Assembly: GCF_014230055.1 (NCBI RefSeq) | Contig: NZ_JACHVA010000053.1 | Location: 1 to 64,000 of the forward strand | Direction: 5' to 3' | Source: Puniceicoccus vermicola | Lineage (GTDB): Bacteria > Verrucomicrobiota > Verrucomicrobiia > Opitutales > Puniceicoccaceae | DNA length: 64,000 bases | In this document: piece by piece, positions 1 through 7,776 of the stretch | Position numbering within the stretch: the first letter of the stretch is position 1 | How the letters are laid out: each line of letters opens with the position of its first letter | Position numbers and translations under genes: made by a program | Notes under the pieces: generated by a model | Databases searched by the model: none | Told to the model about the DNA's origin: nothing | Seen by the model: the letters and a program-made list of their open reading frames with translations, nothing else

Positions 1-264
1 CGCAATGCGTTCGGTCTTCGTCCCGCAGCGCCCGCAGCGAACCCGACGGACACTCAACTCCAGACTTAACCGCTGATCCAACAGATCACAGTCGCTAATA
101 CGGCGCAGCGACTGGTCGTGAATCCTCCGGCAACTCTGCCCACAACCTCCACAGACCGGATCGTTTAGGGCCTCTAGGATGAACAACAAATGCCCTTTTC
201 CCAGATGCTTGTGTTTATACAAAGTGTAGCCTTCCCAAAACAGGGAACATAGTACAGACTTCAT
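1..264 (-). CDS. ISL3-type transposase, N-terminal part (cut by window edge)
   Basis: An 88-codon open frame reads leftward from an ATG at 262-264 and is still open at base 1. The visible protein begins MKSVLCSLFWEGY. It carries a cysteine cluster (CGGCGQSC at residues 38-45, then CGRCG at 77-81) around the text RRIHDQSLRRISDCDLL. This pattern of two CxxC-like pairs flanking an R(x)H...R..RDL-type segment is how ISL3-family transposases begin: an N-terminal zinc-binding region ahead of the DDE catalytic domain. The catalytic domain lies outside the window, so intactness cannot be judged. A 6-bp inverted repeat (GATGTT...AACATC, 288-310) lies just upstream of the start and could be an operator or part of the element's end. 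The terminal inverted repeat and target duplication were not identified. Confidence 0.6.
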   Translation of the reverse strand, partial: MKSVLCSLFWEGYTLYKHKHLGKGHLLFILEALNDPVCGGCGQSCRRIHDQSLRRISDCDLLDQRLSLELSVRRVRCGRCGTKTERIA

Positions 265-367
265 GTTGAAGCGGTTTTGAAGTGATTGATGTTAGTGTAG
301 TTACAACATCAGTTAACTTCGATTCCGCTTCTTTGCTACTTCTTTCCCGCCAATCGACGATGAACCT

Positions 368-401
368 AAAAAAAGCCGCCTCCGGAGGTCCGGAAGCGGC
401 T
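368..401 (-). terminator. Rho-independent terminator of glnII
   Basis: Read on the minus strand, AGCCGCTTCCGG and CCGGAGGCGGCT pair as a long GC-rich stem with one mismatch and a very short loop, followed directly by a run of seven T. It starts 25 bases after the glnII stop codon and is oriented to end that transcript. Confidence 0.88.
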
Positions 402-426
402 GAAAGTGAAAGGGTTCGAAGAAGTA

Positions 427-1452
427 CTACTTCTTGAATTCTTCTTCGACTTCGGTGACGGTCTGTTGGACGCGTCCGACGATCGCGTAAGGGTCGCCTT
501 CCGAGTTCGGGCGGCGGTCTTCGAGATAGCCCTTGTAGTCGTTCTTCACGAAGCTGTGCGGAACGCGGATGGAAGCACCGCGGTCAGCAACGCCCCAGCT
601 GAACTTGTCGATCGACTGGGTTTCGTGGAGACCGGTGAGACGGAGGTGGTTGTCCGGACCGTAAGCAGCGATGTGCTCGTCCTTGTACTTCTCGAAAGCA
701 TCCATGAGCTTCATGAAGTACTCCTTGCCTCCAGTTTCACGCATGTAGTCGGTGGAGAAGTTGCAGTGCATTCCGGAACCATTCCAGTCGCCGGAGATGG
801 GCTTACAATGCCACTCGACGTCTACGCCGTAACCTTCGCAGAGACGGAGGAGGATGTAGCGGGCGACGTGAATTTGGTCGCAAGCCTTGTAGGCACCCTT
901 GCCGAAGACCTGGAATTCCCACTGACCCTTGGCCACTTCAGCGTTGATGCCTTCGTGGTTGATGCCAGCGTAAATGCAGAGGTCGAGGTGCTTCTCAACG
1001 ATCTCGCGGGCGATGTCGCCGACGAAACGGTAACCGACACCGGTGTAGTACTTGCCTTGGCCTTCCGGAAAACCGTTTTCCGGCCAACCGAGAGGACGAC
1101 CGTCCTGGTAAAGGAAGTATTCCTGCTCGAGACCGACCCAGAGACCCGGATCATCGGAGATCGTCGCACGGGCGTTCGATGGGTGCGGAGTGCCGTCGGG
1201 AAGCATGACTTCCGACATGACGAGGAAGCCGTTCTCGCGGGCACCGTCCGGGTAGATCGCAACGGGCTTCAGGACGCAGTCAGAGCTGCTGCCTTCGGCC
1301 TGCTTGGTGGAGCTACCGTCGAAGCCCCAATCATCGCAGTCTTCGAGGGAAAAGGAGCTTACGTCCCCGTCCACAATTTTCGTCTTGCTCCGGAGGTACG
1401 CCGAGGGGGTGTAGCCGTCGAGCCAGATGTATTCCAACTTTATCTTTGCCAT
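427..1452 (-). CDS. glnII: Glutamine synthetase, type II (GSII, eukaryote-like)
   Basis: Catalyses ATP-dependent ligation of ammonium to glutamate in the cytoplasm, the main ammonia-assimilation step. At 341 aa it has GSII length (about 340-370); the GSI enzyme GlnA is about 470 aa. GSII hallmarks are WGFDGSSTKQA (about residues 42-52), YTGVGYRFVGD (about 135-145), AGINHEGINAEV (about 160-171) and the substrate-loop text GDWNGSGMH (about 220-228). GSII enzymes lack the adenylylation site of GSI, so control is expected at transcription. That fits the candidate sigma-54 promoter at 1538-1554 and the palindrome at 1562-1579. No clear Shine-Dalgarno precedes the ATG, but the start matches the family N-terminus. 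A strong terminator follows, so this is a monocistronic unit. The 357-codon open frame on the opposite strand over the same bases is a shadow. Confidence 0.95.
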   Translation of the reverse strand: MAKIKLEYIWLDGYTPSAYLRSKTKIVDGDVSSFSLEDCDDWGFDGSSTKQAEGSSSDCVLKPVAIYPDGARENGFLVMSEVMLPDGTPHPSNARATISDDPGLWVGLEQEYFLYQDGRPLGWPENGFPEGQGKYYTGVGYRFVGDIAREIVEKHLDLCIYAGINHEGINAEVAKGQWEFQVFGKGAYKACDQIHVARYILLRLCEGYGVDVEWHCKPISGDWNGSGMHCNFSTDYMRETGGKEYFMKLMDAFEKYKDEHIAAYGPDNHLRLTGLHETQSIDKFSWGVADRGASIRVPHSFVKNDYKGYLEDRRPNSEGDPYAIVGRVQQTVTEVEEEFKK

Positions 1453-1537
1453 AATCTTTATTTCGTTCTGTGCAGATGAGTAATGGAGAAAACAGCTCCT
1501 CCGAGCGAGGAGAAATCTCTGTAGAGTTTCATTTAAG

Positions 1538-1554
1538 AGCAGAGGTCATGCCAA
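1538..1554 (-). promoter_or_regulatory. Candidate sigma-54 (-24/-12) promoter of glnII
   Basis: On the minus strand the bases read TTGGCATGACCTCTGCT. GG and GC are separated by exactly 10 bases, as in the RpoN consensus TGGCAC-N5-TTGC, with two mismatches. It would place the transcript start near 1527, about 75 bases before the glnII ATG. Nitrogen-assimilation genes are classic RpoN targets. The rpoN gene and an NtrC activator are not in the window, so this stays a sequence-match prediction. Confidence 0.4.
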
Positions 1555-1561
1555 AATTTTA

Positions 1562-1579
1562 GCAAAATTGTAATTTTGC
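1562..1579. promoter_or_regulatory. Perfect inverted repeat upstream of glnII (candidate operator)
   Basis: GCAAAAT-TGTA-ATTTTGC is a perfect 7-bp inverted repeat with a 4-base centre, just upstream of the candidate -24 element of glnII. Position and symmetry suggest a dimeric regulator site. It does not match the NtrC consensus, and the binding protein is unknown. Confidence 0.4.
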
Positions 1580-1599
1580 GGATGGAATTCGGGGGGCGG

Positions 1600-1830
1600 T
1601 AGGCGGTAGACGGTGGTCAGATGTCGGTGGTCAGTGATCGGTGGTCGGTGAACGAGGGGACGGTTGTCGGTATTCAGTGGTCGGTGGTCGGTTTGTCAGT
1701 AGGCGGGAATCGGTGGATTGGGGCATGGAGAAGAACTCATCTCTTGGGTTAAGGGTGATTTTCGGGGATTTATGCTCCTACCGGGGACTGAGAACCGGAA
1801 ACTGGAGGGCTTATTTTGCGAATCCTTTCT
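1600..1830. repeat. GGTCGGTG-rich intergenic repeat block A, copy 1
   Basis: A non-coding stretch that opens with degenerate short repeats built from GGTCGGTG, GATCGGTG and GGTCAGTG. It then runs through a more specific segment containing AGTAGGC, GAGAAGAACTC, GGGTGA and ACTGGAG. The same order of elements recurs, diverged, at 5500-5670. The short open frames here have no recognisable product. Together with the next entry this accounts for the 1.2-kb gap between glnII and trkA. Confidence 0.7.
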
Positions 1831-1832
1831 GA

Positions 1833-2571
1833 CCGTGGGGCCAAGCTTTGCTTGGAGTCTTGAGGATTAGGTCGAGAGCTGGAAGCTCTCGCTACTTTGC
1901 TTTTCCGAGCTGGCTATTGGATTGAGCTGGGGATTTTCAGAGACCTCGAGGGGATAACTAAATCACAGGCTAGCAGCCTGTGGTACGTTTTAGAGTCGAA
2001 CAGGCAGCCTGCCTGTTTTGCGGGGGAGCGGCGCGAGCGTGGACAGGAGTCGGAAATCAGTGCTCTGTGGACGGTGAACGGGCGTCGGTTAGACGGCTCT
2101 GGGAAGAGCCGTGGGGCCAAGCTTTGCTTGGAGTCTTGAGGATTAGGTCGAGAGCTGGAAGCTCTCGCTACTTTGCTTTTCCGAGCTGGCTATTGGATTG
2201 AGCTGGGGATTTTCAGAGACCTCGGGGGGATAACTAAATCACAGGCTAGCAGCCTGTGGTACGTTTTAGAGTCGAACAGGCAGCCTGCCTGTTTTGCGGG
2301 GGAGCGGCGCGGACGTGGACAGGAGTCGGAAATCAGTGCTCTGTGGACGGTGAACGGGCGTCGGTTAGACGGCTCTGGGAAGAGCCGCGGGGCCAAGCTT
2401 TGCTTGGAGTCTTGAGGATTGGGTCGAGAGCACGGAAGCTCTCGCTACTTTGGTTTTCCGGCGGGCTATTGGATTGGGCTGGGATTTTCAGGGACCTCGG
2501 GGATACCTAAATCACAGACTCGCAGCCTGTGGTACGCTTCAGAGTCGAACAGGCAGCTTGCCTGTTTTGCG
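1833..2571. repeat. 276-bp tandem repeat of REP-like palindromes (two full copies and one partial)
   Basis: Units start at 1833, 2109 and 2385, spaced exactly 276 bp. The first two are nearly identical; the third is truncated and more diverged. Each full unit strings together several palindromes: CCAAGCTTTGCTTGG, GAGAGCTGGAAGCTCTC, CACAGGCTAGCAGCCTGTG, AACAGGCAGCCTGCCTGTT and GGCTCTGGGAAGAGCC. A fourth, single copy lies at 5671-5886. Short hairpin modules of this kind are typical substrates of REP-associated tyrosine transposases, two of which are encoded in this window. The near-identical open frames inside the units (80 and 68 codons) are by-products of the duplication and not genes. The close match of copies 1 and 2 implies a recent tandem duplication. 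Confidence 0.88.
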
Positions 2572-2641
2572 GGCATCCTCTCGAGGGGTGGTGAAAAAAC
2601 CGCTGGTCTCCTTGGGGATCGGGCCCTAGAAGGTGCGCATT

Positions 2642-4003
2642 ATGAAGACCATTATCGTCGGAGCGGGCGAGGTAGGCAGTTTTATCAGCCAGAACCTCAG
2701 CCGGAGGGGGCACAGTGTGACCCTGATTGAGAAGTCCGCTGAGGGCGCGGGTCGGGTGGACGCGGAGCAGGATGTGAAGGTGATGTGCGGGAACGGGAGC
2801 TCGGCCAGCATGCTGGAGGATGCGGGAATCGCGAGCGCCCGGAATTTTGTCTCTCTGACCAGCGACGACCGCACCAATCTTGTCGCCTGCAAGGTGGCCC
2901 GGGAGCTGGGGAAGAATCTGTTCACGGTGGCCCGGATTCATGACCAGACCTACTTGGACCACAGCCGGGTCGACTATCAGGACTTGTTCGACGTGGATTT
3001 CTTCCTGAACCCGGAAATGCTCTGCGCGGTGGAGCTGGCGAAGGCAATCCGACATCCGGGACGGGTGGCGATCGAGCACTTTGCCCGGGGTCAGATCGAG
3101 GTGCAGAATATGGCGGTCTCCCCCCGTAGTAAGTTGATCGGCCAATCCCTGCGAGAAATGAAGATCAACCCGCGGATGCGCGTGGGCATGGTGACCCGGG
3201 ATGGGGAGACGATGGTAGCCCGGGCCGATTCGTCGCTCGCAGCTGGCGATCAGCTGACGGTTTTCGGCAACCCGGAGGCGGTGTCGGAGTTTCGCAGGAG
3301 AGTGGAACCGGGCGAGACGGAGGGAACGGTGCGGGTGGTCCTCTACGGGGGATCGGAGATCGCGATTTCGCTGATCCGGCTGTTGAAGCATCCCCGTTTT
3401 CGCGTTCGGGTGATCGAGCCCGATTCTCATGCCTGCGAACAGCTGGCGAGCCGTTTTCCCGGTCTGACGGTGGTCCATGGCGATGCGACCTCGCGGCGGC
3501 TCCTCGAGGAGGAGCAGATCGACAGCGTCGACTACTTCGTCGCCTGCACGAAGGAGGACGAGCACAATATCATGACTTGCCTGCAAGCTTCGAAACTCGG
3601 AGCCGCCCACGTGCAGTTGGTGATCAACAAGCCGGACTATGAGGATTTGCTCGATGATCTGCGGGTTTCGATGGGGGTGGCCTCGGTGGTCTCCCCGCGT
3701 CAGGCCTCGGTGAAGGAGTTGGTGCGGTACCTCGACCGTGAATCGGTGGTGGAGTTATCGTCGATGTCGGTGCGCTCGACGCGTTTGCTCGAGGTGGCGG
3801 TCTCTCCCGAGAGTGCGGCGGTGGACAAGAAATTGATGGACCTGAAGCTGCCGGAGGGCTGCCTGCTCGTAGCCCTCCTCCGCGGGGTGGAGGCAAACGT
3901 GCCGGGGGCCCAGGACAAGATCGAGAAAGGCGACCGGGTCCTGCTCGCGGTGGACGAAGGCAGCCGCCAGGAGGTCATCCGCCTCCTCACCCGCAAAGGC
4001 TGA
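2642..4003 (+). CDS. trkA: Trk system potassium uptake protein TrkA
   Basis: Cytoplasmic gating subunit of the Trk/Ktr potassium transporter. It binds NAD(H)/nucleotide through two RCK modules and controls the TrkH pore. The protein (453 aa, matching the 458 aa of E. coli TrkA) begins with the Rossmann motif IIVGAGEVG at residues 3-11. A second, degenerate RCK-N half starts near residue 235 (VVLYGGSEIA). Each is followed by a TrkA-C domain (about 140-225 and 370-450). I chose the ATG at 2642, which has AAGGTG about 9 bases upstream, over the GTG at 2633. Translation ends 10 bases before trkH, so the two form an operon. The operon is bracketed by two copies of a composite repeat. Confidence 0.93.
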   Translation: MKTIIVGAGEVGSFISQNLSRRGHSVTLIEKSAEGAGRVDAEQDVKVMCGNGSSASMLEDAGIASARNFVSLTSDDRTNLVACKVARELGKNLFTVARIHDQTYLDHSRVDYQDLFDVDFFLNPEMLCAVELAKAIRHPGRVAIEHFARGQIEVQNMAVSPRSKLIGQSLREMKINPRMRVGMVTRDGETMVARADSSLAAGDQLTVFGNPEAVSEFRRRVEPGETEGTVRVVLYGGSEIAISLIRLLKHPRFRVRVIEPDSHACEQLASRFPGLTVVHGDATSRRLLEEEQIDSVDYFVACTKEDEHNIMTCLQASKLGAAHVQLVINKPDYEDLLDDLRVSMGVASVVSPRQASVKELVRYLDRESVVELSSMSVRSTRLLEVAVSPESAAVDKKLMDLKLPEGCLLVALLRGVEANVPGAQDKIEKGDRVLLAVDEGSRQEVIRLLTRKG

Positions 4004-4013
4004 TCGCGACGGA

Positions 4014-5492
4014 ATGAATTACGCGATCATTTTTCGGCTGCTGGCGCTGATCCACTTGGCCATCGGCTTCGCGCTCACCTCCAGTTTTCTGGTGGGGATC
4101 GCCTTTCCCTTCGACGACGGGGACACCTATGCGGTGCGAGGCCTCGAACTCGGGGCGGGGATTTCCTTCCTACTGGCGATCATTTTCATGGTCCTCGGAC
4201 GCAAGGGGAAGGCCACGATCTTCCATAAGGAGGCGCTGGCCGTGATCGGGCTCGGATGGTTGCTGGCCAGTACGGTCGGGGCCATCCCCTACTACTTCTC
4301 CGTTGAGGATCTCTCTTTTGCCTCCGCATTTTTCGAGAGTGCCTCGGGCTTCACGACGACGGGGGCCTCGGTGTTCAGCGACATTTCCAACCTCCCCCAC
4401 GCTTTGCTGTTCTGGCGATCCCTGACGCAGTGGATCGGGGGACTCGGGGTCGTGGTCTTCTTCGTGGCGATCCTCTCCTTTCTTGGGTCGGGGGCAAAGG
4501 TCCTCTTCTCGCGGGAGTATTCCGGGAATACGGAGGATGTTTTTGATGGGCGGATGCAGACCGGTGCTCTCCGGATCATGCTGCTCTATCTGATCCTCTC
4601 CCTTCTCTGCGCGGTCTCCTATCGGCTCACCGGGATGGGGTGGTTCGATTCGATCTGCCACATGTTTACCACCGTCTCGACCGGGGGATTCAGCACCTTG
4701 ACCGAGAGTATGGCGGGGTTCAACAGTCCGGCGGCCGAATGGGTCTCGATCCTCTTCATGACCCTCTGCGGGATGAGCTTTCTCCTGATCCTGCGAGGGG
4801 TGCGCCGCGAGGGGGTGAAAACGTTTTTCGCCAACTTGGAATTTGTCAGCTACCTCGGGATCCTGGTGGCGGCCTCCTCGTTCATCATCCTCATCCTCTT
4901 TGCTTCGGGGATCGGGGAAAGTGCTCACAGTATCATTCGCGGGGCGATTTTTCAGGTCACCTCGATCATGACCACGACGGGTTTTGCGACGCAGAATTTT
5001 GCGGCTTGGGCCTACCCGGCTCAAATTACCCTCCTCTGCCTGATGATCGTCGGGGGATGCTCGGGATCGACCGCGGGCGGGGTGAAAGTGATCCGGCTCG
5101 TGGTGGGCTTTCGCTCAATCCTCTTCCACTTGGAGCGCGCCTTTCGCCCGCACGTCATCCGGCCGATGCGGGTCAATAAGCGGACAATGTCGACCAGCGA
5201 GATTCACGAGATTTCGACCTTTTTGGTCTTGGCGTTCTTCGTGGTCGTGATCAGCTGCATCGTGGTCTCGATTTTCGAGCCGCACCTGGATCCCCTCAGC
5301 CTTTTCTCCGCGGTGCTGGCCTGCCTCTTCAACATCGGCCCGGGGTTGGGAGAAGTGGGACCGCTGGAAAATTTCGGCGCCCTCGAGGACTATACGAAAG
5401 TCTATCTCGGCATCCTCATGATCATGGGACGTTTAGAGTTCTACGCGATCCTAGTCCTCTTCGCGCCGTCTCTCTGGAAACGGTTTAGTTGA
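4014..5492 (+). CDS. trkH: Trk potassium uptake channel subunit TrkH
   Basis: Membrane pore subunit for potassium import, partner of TrkA. The 492-aa protein has the four-repeat (MPM)4 arrangement of the TrkH/KtrB superfamily. Filter-like segments are visible as SGFTTTGASVF (about 110-120), TVSTGGFSTL (about 220-229), TTTGFAT (about 320-326) and NIGPGLGEVG near the C-terminus. Ten or so hydrophobic helices span the chain, including re-entrant loops. Length and start (MNYAIIFRLLALIH) match the family. It starts 10 bases after trkA, so co-translation is likely. After the stop at 5492 comes the repeat region, and I see no T-tailed terminator directly behind the gene. Confidence 0.94.
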   Translation: MNYAIIFRLLALIHLAIGFALTSSFLVGIAFPFDDGDTYAVRGLELGAGISFLLAIIFMVLGRKGKATIFHKEALAVIGLGWLLASTVGAIPYYFSVEDLSFASAFFESASGFTTTGASVFSDISNLPHALLFWRSLTQWIGGLGVVVFFVAILSFLGSGAKVLFSREYSGNTEDVFDGRMQTGALRIMLLYLILSLLCAVSYRLTGMGWFDSICHMFTTVSTGGFSTLTESMAGFNSPAAEWVSILFMTLCGMSFLLILRGVRREGVKTFFANLEFVSYLGILVAASSFIILILFASGIGESAHSIIRGAIFQVTSIMTTTGFATQNFAAWAYPAQITLLCLMIVGGCSGSTAGGVKVIRLVVGFRSILFHLERAFRPHVIRPMRVNKRTMSTSEIHEISTFLVLAFFVVVISCIVVSIFEPHLDPLSLFSAVLACLFNIGPGLGEVGPLENFGALEDYTKVYLGILMIMGRLEFYAILVLFAPSLWKRFS

Positions 5493-5499
5493 GGGCTTT

Positions 5500-5670
5500 C
5501 GGTGGGTGGACTGTGGTCGGTGATCGGTGATCGGTGTTCGGTTAGTCAGTAGGCTGCAACGGTGGGGAGTTGAGAAGAACTCGTTTCCATGGGTGAAGGG
5601 TGATTGACGGGGATTCATGCTCCAACTGGGAACCGAAAATTGGAGAACTCATTTCGCTATCCATTGAACT
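5500..5670. repeat. GGTCGGTG-rich intergenic repeat block A, copy 2
   Basis: Second copy of the block at 1600-1830 in the same orientation. It has short GGTCGGTGATCGGTG-type repeats, then GTTAGTCAGTAGGC, GAGAAGAACTC, GGGTGA, GGGGATTCATGCTCC and GGAGAACTCATTT in the same order. It begins right after trkH. Non-coding. Confidence 0.7.
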
Positions 5671-5886
5671 GGAGGGGCCAAGCTTTGCTTGAAGTCTTGA
5701 GGATTGGGTCGAGAGCTGGAAGCTCTCGCTACTTTGGCTTTACCGGATGGCTCACGGATTGGGCGGGGATCACAGGGATCTCTGGTCGGATATAGACACA
5801 GGCCCTTCGAAAGGCTCAGGGTTACCCACTCGCAGCCTGTGGTACGCTTTAGAGTAGAACAGGCAGCTTGCCTGTTTCCCGCCCCC
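5671..5886. repeat. REP-like composite repeat, single diverged copy
   Basis: A diverged copy of the 276-bp unit at 1833-2571, same orientation. It contains GGGGCCAAGCTTTGCTTG, GTCGAGAGCTGGAAGCTCTCGCTAC, then CTCGCAGCCTGTGGTACGC and AACAGGCAGCTTGCCTGTT. The middle is replaced by CCTTCGAAAGGCTCAGGGTT, itself a small hairpin. With the previous entry it fills the trkH to MscS gap, so trkAH sits between direct repeats. Confidence 0.75.
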
Positions 5887-5917
5887 CTTCCGGGGCGTCT
5901 TCCGAAAACCCCGGAAG
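5887..5917 (-). terminator. Hairpin directly after the MscS-like gene
   Basis: CTTCCGGGG (5887-5895) and CCCCGGAAG (5909-5917) are perfect 9-bp arms around a 13-base loop, touching the stop codon of the MscS-like gene. There is no T run on the minus strand, so it may stabilise or weakly terminate the transcript, or be another REP-like module. Confidence 0.5.
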
Positions 5918-7627
5918 CTATTCGGCTTTGTGCAGAGTGACTTGCTGGAAGGGAATCTCCCAGTCGTTTTCGTTGCAGCAATCGACCAGGATGCGCTGGA
6001 GAGCGTATTGCACCTTTTCATACTGTTGGGCGGCGGATCCGGCGATGTCGACCTCCACCTCGTAGTCGAGAGAACTGGCCGCGGCGACGGCGAACTGCAC
6101 TTCGACGCCTTTGACGGCCTCCGCCCCAACGAGCTTACTAATGCCCTCACGAACGGCATGGGTCATCGCCTCCGGGACGGTGGTGGTGCACTCCTTTTGG
6201 TGACGGTAATCAATCCCGAAACGAGTCTCGACGCGAAAGGTGGTCTCGGAAAGATTTCGAGGGGACAAGGCGAGAAAATCGGGGGTGGGCAGGGTCACGC
6301 GAGCTCCGCCCAGCTCCTCGAGGAGAACGTGACCCGGGTTTTGATAGAGAGATTGCCCGACACGTCCGTCGGACAGCTGAACCCACTCGCCTCGGGCACA
6401 GGGAAACTCTTTTTCCCCCTCGCACCATGGCCGTGAGTGGTGGCCCACGAGATAGCGCACGGGCAGAATTTGAAAGGCATTGTCGAGTCGGGCATTGACC
6501 AGACGGCAACTGAATCCGAGGGATTCCACATTCCAGGGGATGTCATCGAAGAACAGGCGCTCTCCCTCTTTGACCATTCCAATGTTGAGGATCAGCTTGA
6601 GAGATTCCACAAATTGGGGCAAAACCTTCATCCCGCCCCAAGCGACTCCGAGGAGGAAGAGGAGCACAATTCCAAAGAGGAAGAGGTCCCCCGTCGCACT
6701 GAAGGCAATGAGCATTGCCGCGACGGCTCCGATGACGCTGACCAAGTTGGCCACGAGGACAAAGACTCGGCTACCAAAGTTTTTCGGGTTGTCCGTCTTG
6801 CGAACGCGGCGTACGACGCGAAGGATGAGCCGAACCAAGAGGAAAACGGCGAAAGCCGACCCAATCCCGATGACCAGGTTCAACCCCCGCTCGCTCATAA
6901 ATTTGCGGATGTAGGTCGTCGACCCTTCCAAGAGCCCCTTATCCTGCGATTCGAGATTTTCCAGCTGTAGCGACGCAGCTTCGGCGCGGCTGCTGGCGAA
7001 ACGTTCACGCTCTCTCCAAGCCGCCAGTTGCTCTTCGAGCGCAGCGGCCAAAACCCCGTTTTCCGGGGCCATTACGATCCATTGCTCGATATGATCCGCA
7101 GCCTCGCCCGCGACCGCGGAACGCTCCTCGAACTGTTCCTTCTGATCGCGAAGGTCTGCAATTTTTCGGGAGAGCGAAGTCGCGGACTCCATTTCAGCCA
7201 TGATCGGGCGAAGGATCTCCCCGAGCTGCTTCTGCCAAGAAAACTCTTCCTTGGGCTTATCCTCAAAGAGCCCGATATCCACGCCGGCCGCAGTTTCCTC
7301 GAAATCGATTACGAGCTTCTTGAGCTCGACATTCTTTTCGTCGAGTTTCTTCCGGATTTCTTCGCGGGTGACCTCATTGGTCTCGGCATCCATCTTCGAC
7401 TTCAGGTCCTCGACATTGCCCTGCATGATTTGGATTGCCTCCAACTGCGACCGCAACGATTTGACCAGTCGCTCCTCCTGAGTGACCTCAGGCGCAGGCG
7501 ATTCCAAGCCGACCTCCGAATCTTCGGTCAGCGCCTCGGGAACAGCGGATTCCTCCTGCGCCTGAAGGCTCAGAGAGGGAAAAAGAAGGAAAAGTGTAAG
7601 GAAAAGAAACGAGAGCGAGAGATTCAT
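5918..7627 (-). CDS. MscS-family mechanosensitive channel-like protein with N-terminal coiled coil
   Basis: A predicted secreted/membrane protein of 569 aa. From the ATG at 7627 it has a signal peptide (MNLSLSFLFL..., cleavage near LQAQ). A long charged helical region follows (about 30-245, coiled-coil-like, periplasmic by prediction), then three hydrophobic segments (about 250-275, 288-312, 318-338). The soluble C-terminal part resembles the MscS beta and alpha/beta domains: WVQLSDGRVG, LSPRNLSETT and FGIDYRHQKE are typical of the region after the pore helix. The pore helix lacks the clear Gly/Ala pattern of E. coli MscS, so gating by tension is inferred. A TTG at 7636 would add three residues; I prefer the ATG because it leaves a normal signal peptide. 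The gene follows the rhomboid gene by about 150 bases on the same strand. Confidence 0.72.
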   Translation of the reverse strand: MNLSLSFLFLTLFLLFPSLSLQAQEESAVPEALTEDSEVGLESPAPEVTQEERLVKSLRSQLEAIQIMQGNVEDLKSKMDAETNEVTREEIRKKLDEKNVELKKLVIDFEETAAGVDIGLFEDKPKEEFSWQKQLGEILRPIMAEMESATSLSRKIADLRDQKEQFEERSAVAGEAADHIEQWIVMAPENGVLAAALEEQLAAWRERERFASSRAEAASLQLENLESQDKGLLEGSTTYIRKFMSERGLNLVIGIGSAFAVFLLVRLILRVVRRVRKTDNPKNFGSRVFVLVANLVSVIGAVAAMLIAFSATGDLFLFGIVLLFLLGVAWGGMKVLPQFVESLKLILNIGMVKEGERLFFDDIPWNVESLGFSCRLVNARLDNAFQILPVRYLVGHHSRPWCEGEKEFPCARGEWVQLSDGRVGQSLYQNPGHVLLEELGGARVTLPTPDFLALSPRNLSETTFRVETRFGIDYRHQKECTTTVPEAMTHAVREGISKLVGAEAVKGVEVQFAVAAASSLDYEVEVDIAGSAAQQYEKVQYALQRILVDCCNENDWEIPFQQVTLHKAE

Positions 7628-7663
7628 AATGGCCAATTTTTCGTAAAACCCTTATGAAGCGTT

Positions 7664-7682
7664 ACCTTCCGCACGGGAAGGT
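7664..7682. other. Short perfect hairpin between rhomboid and MscS-like genes
   Basis: ACCTTCC-GCACG-GGAAGGT is a perfect 7-bp stem in the 149-base gap ahead of the MscS-like start. On the plus strand it is followed by TATTTTT, but no plus-strand gene ends here. On the minus strand it would sit in the leader of the MscS-like gene. Role unknown. Confidence 0.4.
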
Positions 7683-7776
7683 TATTTTTGAGCCCTCTCC
7701 CGATCAGCGGAGTCGGGTGGAGTTCAGATGTGAAGCGCGAGAAACGAAATTCAAAAATCTCGAGGAGAACTATTGG

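Noticed and set aside
406-1479. A 357-codon open frame on the plus strand opposite glnII
   Set aside because: It is the mirror of a strongly conserved glutamine synthetase. It has no recognisable motif, and the glnII frame explains the codon pattern.
1897-2415. Pairs of near-identical short open frames (80 and 68 codons) in the 276-bp repeats
   Set aside because: They repeat because the DNA is duplicated. The frames run through palindromes, have no start signal and resemble no protein.
1833-2571. Possible CRISPR array
   Set aside because: The repeat unit is 276 bp and contiguous with no variable spacers, and no cas gene is nearby.
2507-3610. A 367-codon open frame antisense to trkA
   Set aside because: It covers the conserved RCK domains of TrkA in reverse and runs into repeat DNA; not a gene.
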